From assembly GCF_018917865.1 (NCBI RefSeq), contig NZ_JAHLPM010000022.1:1-49855 (forward strand): DNA of 49,855 nucleotides. Direction: 5' to 3'. The notes beneath the pieces were generated by a model. The model did no database searches. It was not told the DNA's origin and saw only the letters and a list, made by a program, of their open reading frames with translations. Origin of the DNA: Tissierella simiarum (GTDB taxonomy: Bacteria; Bacillota; Clostridia; Tissierellales; Tissierellaceae). This document shows positions 44,682 through 49,855 of this stretch, in pieces (position 1 is the stretch's first letter; each line of letters opens with the position of its first letter). Both the position numbers and the translations under genes were made by a program.

Positions 44682-46141
44682 ATGAAAAAGAAAAAGTATA
44701 TCTTTTTATTGATGTTTATTATTATGAATTTGGCAATATTTAATATTGTAATAGCTTAAAATCAAGGTGAAATTATAGGATCGCATAGGACAAGCCTAAC
44801 TATTAAAGACAATTTATATTAAAAGATTCAAGAGTTTGCATTAGAAAATAAAGAGCTAAGTAAGAGAATAGACGATGGAATTAAACTTTCCTGTAGAAGC
44901 AATAGACAAAGTGGATTATTCGGAATAGAAAAACTATTAGACATAGGGAAGTTGTTTACCTTAAAGAAAACAAAATAATCATTGATAAACAAAAGATAAT
45001 ATTACAATGTAGAAAATATTACAAAGCACTCATTTAAAGGGTGAGTACATATTATTATTTTTACATCCAAATATAGAGAAATTAGATAAGAATAAAGAGA
45101 CTAAAATATTTGGTGAAGTTAGATAACATGTCTTAAAGTAAGGTCTGCTAAAGAAAATATAAGATTAGTAAAAAAGATAGAATTGAAAAGTGTAACCTTT
45201 TAGATCAAAAAGATTTGAGATTGAATAAAATAAGTATTGTTTTAATCCAAAAGGGAAACTAAATACTGCTTTATATCACACTGTGAAAAGTACACTAGAC
45301 ATATGGGGAGACGAATCCATCCATATATGAGAGATGCTATAATGCCCACTTGGTTTTCCATAGTTAATTCTGATGGAGATATTGAGAACAAAGGAAATCT
45401 TAAGTATGTAAAATATATATGTGAAAAAGGTTATAAAGTTTAGGTTTTAATTAGCAGTAGTTTTGATAAGGATCTTACTAAAAGCTTTTCATCTAGTAAA
45501 GAGGGAAAAATAAATTCTATCAGTTAGATACTAGTATACGCAGGTCTATATGATTTGGATTGAATAAATATTAACTTTGAAAATGTTTATTATAAAAATA
45601 GGATTTGTTAACTAGTTTTATAAAGGAGTTAACTTAAGAATTAAAGAAGTAAAATTTAATAATTTCAATTGACATGACGTGTTTATCTAATGGTTTGATA
45701 CGATTTAAGTTTTATGATAGAAAAAGTTTATGTAAAATAGTTGACTGTGGATTATGCTGAAACAGCTAAAGAAAGTAAGTCAAGTAGATATGTTGACTCT
45801 ATTAACTAGGTGAAAAAGGAATAAAAAATACAATAAATAGTGGCATACTAATATGTAAAATTTTATTAGGAATTTCTTTTTATACTAGGGAATGACAAGA
45901 ATCTAAAGATAAAAAAGGTAAGGTTATGATAAATTTTAAGGCTCTATCTATGAAGGAAAGAATGGATAATTTTAAATGCAAACTTGTTTGGTTAGTAGAA
46001 TGTGAACAAAATTATGTTGAATACATGAATAATCGAAGTGAGTATATGGTATGGATAGAAGATGAAAATTTTATTGAGTTGAAATCTTTTTTAGCACACA
46101 AATATGGCTTGAAAGGGGTTAGCTTTTGGAGAAAAGACTAA
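44682..46141 (+). pseudogene. Decayed exported glycoside hydrolase family 18 protein (YaaH/chitinase-like)
   Basis: An intact start (GGGGG site, ATG 44682) encodes a signal peptide ending at a TAA after NIVIA. Broken segments in shifting frames follow. From 45342 the frame reads MPTWFSIVNSDGDI…YICEKGYKV-stop-VLISSSFDKDLT…SIS-stop-ILVYAGLYDLD-stop-INI. This matches GH18 YaaH-type proteins (W, Q and G codons turned into stops). Two frames further on, 45926-46141 encodes an intact C-terminal end (FKALSMKERM … GVSFWRKD). The catalytic DxDxE motif is damaged: DGINIDFE is D-stop-INI-N-FE at 45558-45581. At least one further frameshift is present in the middle. Many lesions are G to A or C to T. The segment 45926-46141 is a remnant, not a gene of its own. 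Confidence 0.82.
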
Positions 46142-46241
46142 GTATATGGATTACTATAAATAAAATAGTAGACAGAGAAATGGTAGTCAAAAAAGCTAAT
46201 AATTAATTTTATTATTAAGGATTAGGAAGGGAAAGAGAGAG

Positions 46242-46427
46242 ATGAGTGAGTTTGAAATTTTGGAGCAATTAAAAAAAGAGATAGAAGAAAAGAGAATTAG
46301 ATTAAATAGACTTGTGAATGGGGAAATAAATAAAGAGGAAGTTTTACGATTTAGTGAGGAGTTAGACTGTTTAATAAGTCAATATTGTGGTTTGGAACTT
46401 GTTGCAATCAGTGAAAAGAGCAGATAA
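46242..46427 (+). CDS. Spo0E-like aspartyl-phosphate phosphatase
   Basis: The 61-residue two-helix protein has the family core SEELDCLISQY (residues 38-48), matching the SQELDxLI signature with the catalytic-site aspartate at position 42. Relatives remove phosphate from Spo0A~P and so delay sporulation. A GGAAGGGAAAG region precedes the ATG, and a strong terminator overlaps its end. It supports a spore-forming host. Confidence 0.85.
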   Translation: MSEFEILEQLKKEIEEKRIRLNRLVNGEINKEEVLRFSEELDCLISQYCGLELVAISEKSR

Positions 46428-46445
46428 GAAGTATCTGCTCTTTTT
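46414..46445. terminator. Bidirectional terminator between spo0E-like and ZIP genes
   Basis: AAAGAGCAGATA (46415-46426) pairs perfectly with TATCTGCTCTTT (46432-46443), with A and T runs on both sides. Confidence 0.92.
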
Positions 46446-46448
46446 ACT

Positions 46449-47222
46449 TTAACCTAAAGTTACGTCGAGAATCATCATTACTACAAAACCAATCATAATC
46501 CCATAAGTAGCTTCTCTTTCATGTCCACCTCTATGAGTTTCAGGAATGATTTCATCACTTATAACAAACAACATTGCTCCTGCTGCAAAGGCTAGAGTAA
46601 ATGGGAGAATTGGTTGAAAAAATTTAACCATCCATAACCCTAAAAATCCACCTATAGGTTCTACTAAACCAGTAAGCAGGGCTATTAAGAAAGCCTTTTT
46701 TGAACTATAGTTTTCTCTAACTAAAGCTAGAGCTACAGCTAAACCTTCGGGCATGTTTTGGAGGCCTATTCCTATAGCTAATATTAGTCCATTGTTTATG
46801 TTATTATCTCCGAAACCTACTCCTACAGCTAATCCTTCGGGGAAATTATGTATGGTAATAGCTATGATAAATAACCAAATCCTTTTTAGAGATGCATTAA
46901 TACCTTCCTGTCTATTGTCCAATAGGTGAACATGAGGTGAATATTTATCTGTTAAATCTAAAAAGATTCCACCAACTAAAATACCAGCACTTGTTATTAA
47001 AACTCCACTAAGTCCACCACCTGCATATTCTATACTGGGTATAATTAGAGAAAATGAAGTGGCGGCCAACATTACTCCTGCTGCAAAACCTAATAAAGCG
47101 TCTAACATCTTCTGTGAAATATTTTTCGTGAAAAAAATGGGTATAGCTCCTATTCCTGTCATTAACCCTGCTCCTATACTAGCTAACATTCCTACTAAAA
47201 AAGTATTTTCCATGATTGTCAT
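46449..47222 (-). CDS. ZIP family metal ion transporter
   Basis: The 257-residue membrane protein has about eight helices. The metal-binding motifs are HNFPEGLAVGVG and QNMPEGLAVAL, in the fourth and fifth segments. A variable histidine-containing loop (SPHVHLLDNRQEG) precedes the first of these motifs. It imports zinc, iron or a similar divalent metal. AGGAGG lies 8 bp before ATG 47222. A small ORF (47285-47383) precedes it on the same strand. Confidence 0.92.
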   Translation of the reverse strand: MTIMENTFLVGMLASIGAGLMTGIGAIPIFFTKNISQKMLDALLGFAAGVMLAATSFSLIIPSIEYAGGGLSGVLITSAGILVGGIFLDLTDKYSPHVHLLDNRQEGINASLKRIWLFIIAITIHNFPEGLAVGVGFGDNNINNGLILAIGIGLQNMPEGLAVALALVRENYSSKKAFLIALLTGLVEPIGGFLGLWMVKFFQPILPFTLAFAAGAMLFVISDEIIPETHRGGHEREATYGIMIGFVVMMILDVTLG

Positions 47223-47284
47223 AAATTTTTCCTCCTTTAGTGCCTATAAATTATATATACCCATTTTTTAAATATTTAATATTT

Positions 47285-47383
47285 CTATCCAAAAATGGGG
47301 AGAAGGATTAGAGTAGTTATTAAAAATATTAAAATGCCAATTATCCAATAAAAAGTTTTTTTACGTACGAATAGAAGTTTCAT
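47285..47383 (-). CDS. 32-residue single-pass membrane peptide
   Basis: ATG at 47383 follows a strong AAGGGGTGG site and encodes MKLLFVRKKTFYW plus a long hydrophobic segment (IIGILIFLITTLILLPIFG), then TAG. Its length and layout (short basic end, one membrane helix) fit a small membrane peptide. It is 62 bp upstream of the ZIP gene and may be co-transcribed with it. The basic-hydrophobic start also resembles the signal anchor of exported hydrolases, so a truncated remnant is possible. Confidence 0.5.
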   Translation of the reverse strand: MKLLFVRKKTFYWIIGILIFLITTLILLPIFG

Positions 47384-47523
47384 TAATACCACCCCTTAAA
47401 ATTAATGGTAATATAATCTATTTATTCAACTAAGAATATATGACGGTATTTTAAAGATTAAGTTTTATTTATAACATACTAGTGGTATATTATAATAAAA
47501 GGAATAAATAAGGAGATGATATT

Positions 47524-48393
47524 ATGGGAGTAAAAATACTAAGTGATAGTGCTTGTGACTTACCAGAGGAGATAATTAATGAGTATAATATAGATATATT
47601 ACCTATAATTGTAATAAAAGACGAAAAAGAATATCTGGATAAAGTTACAATAGATCCAAATAAAATATATGAGGATATGCTAAAAGGAGAATCTTATAAA
47701 ACAGCTCAAATACCACTTTATGTGTTTGAGGATAAGTTTAAGGAATACAGTAAAAGTGAAGATAGTATTATATACATAGCTTTTTCATCTGGTTTATCTG
47801 GAACTTATCAGACATCCTTAGTAGTTAGGGAAACAGTTAAAGAAGAATATCCAGATTTAGATTTAGAAATTGTTGATTCAAAATCTGCATCTATGGGATT
47901 TGGTTTACTAGTATATAAGGCAGCTAAAATGGCTAAAGAAGGTAAGACTAAAGACGAAATACTTAAAATGTTAGATTTCTACGTGGATCATATTGAACAT
48001 ATATTTACAGTAGATGACATTGAGTATTTATTTAGAGGGGGTAGAGTATCTAGAACTCAGGCCTTTGTAGGAAGCTTATTAAATATTAAGCCTATATTAG
48101 ATGTCCAAGAAGGAAAATTAGTGCCTATAGAGAAGGTTAGAGGAAGAAATAAAGTATTTAAAACTATGCTGGAGATAATAGACAAAAGATCTGAAAATGC
48201 AGATTTGCAACATCAAATTATAGGAATTAGTCATGGTGGAGATATAGAAGCAGCAATGAAGATAAAGGCGATGATAGAAGAAAAGTTTGGATGCACTGAT
48301 TTTGTTATAAATATTATTGGTTCTGCTATCGGAGCTCATTCAGGTCCAGGAACTTTGGCTTTATTCTTTTTAAATGAAAATTATGATAGTTAA
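47524..48393 (+). CDS. DegV family fatty-acid-binding protein (second copy)
   Basis: The 289-residue DegV protein has LSDSACDLPEE, FSSGLSGTYQ, DSKSASMGFG, FRGGRVSRTQAF and SAIGAHSGPGTLALFF, a complete set of family motifs. The late histidine-containing GAHSGPG is present here, while the paralog at 17959 has STVYANDGG in that place. The gene is alone, with AAGGAGATG before the ATG and a terminator after. It is likely a FakB-type fatty-acid carrier. Confidence 0.92.
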   Translation: MGVKILSDSACDLPEEIINEYNIDILPIIVIKDEKEYLDKVTIDPNKIYEDMLKGESYKTAQIPLYVFEDKFKEYSKSEDSIIYIAFSSGLSGTYQTSLVVRETVKEEYPDLDLEIVDSKSASMGFGLLVYKAAKMAKEGKTKDEILKMLDFYVDHIEHIFTVDDIEYLFRGGRVSRTQAFVGSLLNIKPILDVQEGKLVPIEKVRGRNKVFKTMLEIIDKRSENADLQHQIIGISHGGDIEAAMKIKAMIEEKFGCTDFVINIIGSAIGAHSGPGTLALFFLNENYDS

Positions 48394-48414
48394 AAAGGCC
48401 CTAGGCCTTTTTTA
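48393..48414 (+). terminator. Intrinsic terminator after degV
   Basis: AAAAGGCC (48393-48400) pairs with GGCCTTTT (48404-48411) over a 3-nt loop, and further T follow. Confidence 0.8.
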
Positions 48415-48572
48415 TATTATAAGTTTAAGATAAGAATTTTGGGGTAATGAATAAATTATTGCTAAAAGTTGGCCTTATATTAATTGAACTAATTAATTTT
48501 CATGTATCTCTAATTATAAAGAGGTTATTTCGGAGTAAATTAAGAGAAATTTAGAAATAAAGAGGGGATAAT

Positions 48573-49628
48573 ATGGTTACTGCCAGAAAAGTAGGAATAA
48601 TAATATTGATTATAGCTATATTATTTGGTTTATTTTTATTAATAATTACCATAACCAATTATAAACCTGAAGAAATTACTGAAATTATTATTAATAATAA
48701 TCAAGGGAAAATAATTGACTCTAGTATTCCCTTAACTTGTACTAGCTTTAATATTGGTTATGGAGGGTTAGATGAGAATCAGAACTTCTTTGCAGATGGT
48801 GGTTCAAATTCAAGGGCTGCCAGTAGAGAAAAGGTAGTAGGGAATTTAAATGATATTATAGAATTATTAGATACAATTAACTCTGATTTCCTCCTATTGC
48901 AAGAGGTAGACTTTGATTCCAGCAGAAGTTATAAAATAGACCAGGTTAAATATTTTCAAGAAAAGTATCCAAATTATAGTTCTGTTTTTGGTATTAATTA
49001 TAAAGTAGCTTGGGTTCCTGTACCCATTTTAAAACCTATGGGAAAGGCTTATTCAGGAATCTTAACTTTATCTAAATATCATGCTATAGATGCATTTAGA
49101 GTACAGTTACCTGGTACTGAAAAATGGCCTATTCAGCTATTTGAATTAGATAGATGTTTTATAGAAACTAGATTTCCTGTAAATAATGGAAAGGAGCTAG
49201 TTTTATTAAATAGTCATTTATCTGCCTTTGACAAGGGTGGAGTAATCAGACAGCAGCAACTTAACTATTTAAAGTCTTATATTGAGAACGAATATTTTAA
49301 GGGTAACTATATTATTGTAGGTGGAGACTGGAATCATAATTTACCCGATACTGATCCATATAGTTTTAATTCTACAGAAGAATGGCCTTTTTGGTTAGAA
49401 AATCTTCCTCAAGATTTTAAACCAAGGGGATTTAGCTGGGCAATAGATAAAGAAGTTCCAACGGTAAGGACCCTAGCTGAAGAGTATACTGATGGATATA
49501 ATTTTTTAGCTGTTATAGACGGGTTTTTAATATCAGATAATGTTGAAGTGTTAGAAACTTATGCGATAGATAATAATTTTAGAAACAGTGATCACAATCC
49601 TGTAACTATAGAATTTTTATTAAAATAA
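48573..49628 (+). CDS. Membrane-anchored endonuclease/exonuclease/phosphatase family protein
   Basis: The 351-residue protein has an N-terminal membrane anchor (about 7-27) and an outside EEP-fold domain. Fold marks are TSFNIGYGG, the metal glutamate in LLQEVDFD, LLNSHLSAFD, GGDWNHN and SDHNPVTIEF. Substrates in this fold range from nucleic acids to phospholipids and sphingomyelin. An external, membrane-tethered form favours a lipid or phosphodiester substrate outside the cell, by inference. GAGGGG precedes the ATG. Confidence 0.88.
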   Translation: MVTARKVGIIILIIAILFGLFLLIITITNYKPEEITEIIINNNQGKIIDSSIPLTCTSFNIGYGGLDENQNFFADGGSNSRAASREKVVGNLNDIIELLDTINSDFLLLQEVDFDSSRSYKIDQVKYFQEKYPNYSSVFGINYKVAWVPVPILKPMGKAYSGILTLSKYHAIDAFRVQLPGTEKWPIQLFELDRCFIETRFPVNNGKELVLLNSHLSAFDKGGVIRQQQLNYLKSYIENEYFKGNYIIVGGDWNHNLPDTDPYSFNSTEEWPFWLENLPQDFKPRGFSWAIDKEVPTVRTLAEEYTDGYNFLAVIDGFLISDNVEVLETYAIDNNFRNSDHNPVTIEFLLK

Positions 49629-49656
49629 ATAAAAGATAATTTTTTTTAAAAACATG

Positions 49657-49685
49657 TAGACAAATCAACATTATCATAGTATAAT
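49657..49685 (+). promoter_or_regulatory. Promoter of tRNA-Lys
   Basis: TAGACA (49657-49662) and TATAAT (49680-49685) have a 17-bp spacer, 21 bp upstream of the mature tRNA. Confidence 0.72.
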
Positions 49686-49706
49686 AAATAATGTTGATTG
49701 AGTTTT

Positions 49707-49782
49707 GCACCTTTAGCTCAGTTGGCAGAGCAACTGACTCTTAATCAGTGGGTCCAGGGTTCGAATCCCTGAAGGTGCACCA
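49707..49782 (+). tRNA. tRNA-Lys, anticodon CTT
   Basis: The 76-nt gene has acceptor arms GCACCTT and AAGGTGC, discriminator A and encoded CCA. The anticodon loop CTCTTAA is between ACTGA and TCAGT. The D-loop AGCTCAGTTGGCAGAGC and T-loop GGTTCGAATCC are normal. Confidence 0.97.
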
Positions 49783-49789
49783 TTAAAGT

Positions 49790-49821
49790 CCTTGTAGCTA
49801 CTCGGTTACAAGGTTTTTTTA
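49790..49821 (+). terminator. Terminator after tRNA-Lys
   Basis: CCTTGTA (49790-49796) pairs with TACAAGG (49807-49813), then seven T. Confidence 0.85.
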
Positions 49822-49855
49822 TATTTAGAATTAGTTTACATAATGTCGAATTGGG

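Noticed and set aside
45926-46141. Stand-alone 71-residue gene
   Set aside because: The protein matches the C-terminal end of the decayed GH18 gene and has no convincing start signal.

Overview
The window is a very AT-rich stretch of a low-GC Gram-positive chromosome. Several genes point to an anaerobic, endospore-forming member of the Clostridia/Tissierellia. These are rubredoxin, FabK as the only enoyl-ACP reductase, a Spo0E-type phosphatase, a probable spore-coat (SPOCS/DUF3794-like) protein, and a tig-clpP-clpX-lon-engB block. The genus assignment is inference. I see no phage, insertion sequence or CRISPR array. Most of the window is ordered housekeeping operons separated by clear intrinsic terminators.

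Left part (1-9.2 kb) is the accessory and most interesting part. A truncated minus-strand spore-coat-like gene is followed by a well-formed ydaO-type (cyclic-di-AMP) riboswitch with an intrinsic terminator. These precede a two-gene operon: an opine-dehydrogenase-family oxidoreductase and a cobalamin-domain protein fused to a methylaspartate-mutase-E-like barrel. Next is a monocistronic 130-residue orphan with a strong promoter and a long hairpin in its leader. Then comes a Roc-like module: a sigma-54 activator, a pair of dyad sites 30 bp apart, a consensus sigma-54 promoter, an amino-acid permease and RocB. Together these look like a self-contained, inducible arginine/amino-acid uptake and catabolism unit.

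Middle part (9.2-34 kb) is metabolic and protein-quality housekeeping. It holds a compact type II fatty-acid operon (fabH-fabK-fabD-fabG-acpP-fabF) with fabZ divergent, and an 11-codon leader ORF in front of fabH. It continues with cca, then glmM-degV-2-hydroxyacid dehydrogenase-mnmA. An oligopeptide ABC transporter operon follows, with an intercistronic hairpin after the binding-protein gene and a small membrane-protein gene overlapping its end. The part closes with tRNA-Leu(TAG) and tig-clpP-clpX / lon-engB.

Right part (34-49.8 kb) starts with rubredoxin. A HATPase (anti-sigma-like) gene is coupled to a secreted YcdB/SLH-type protein. A long typA-cls-lipoprotein-aminotransferase-flippase-like run follows, then convergent pepT. 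A heavily decayed GH18 glycosidase pseudogene comes next, followed by a Spo0E-like gene, a ZIP transporter with a 32-codon upstream ORF, a second DegV protein, a membrane-anchored EEP-fold hydrolase and tRNA-Lys(CTT).
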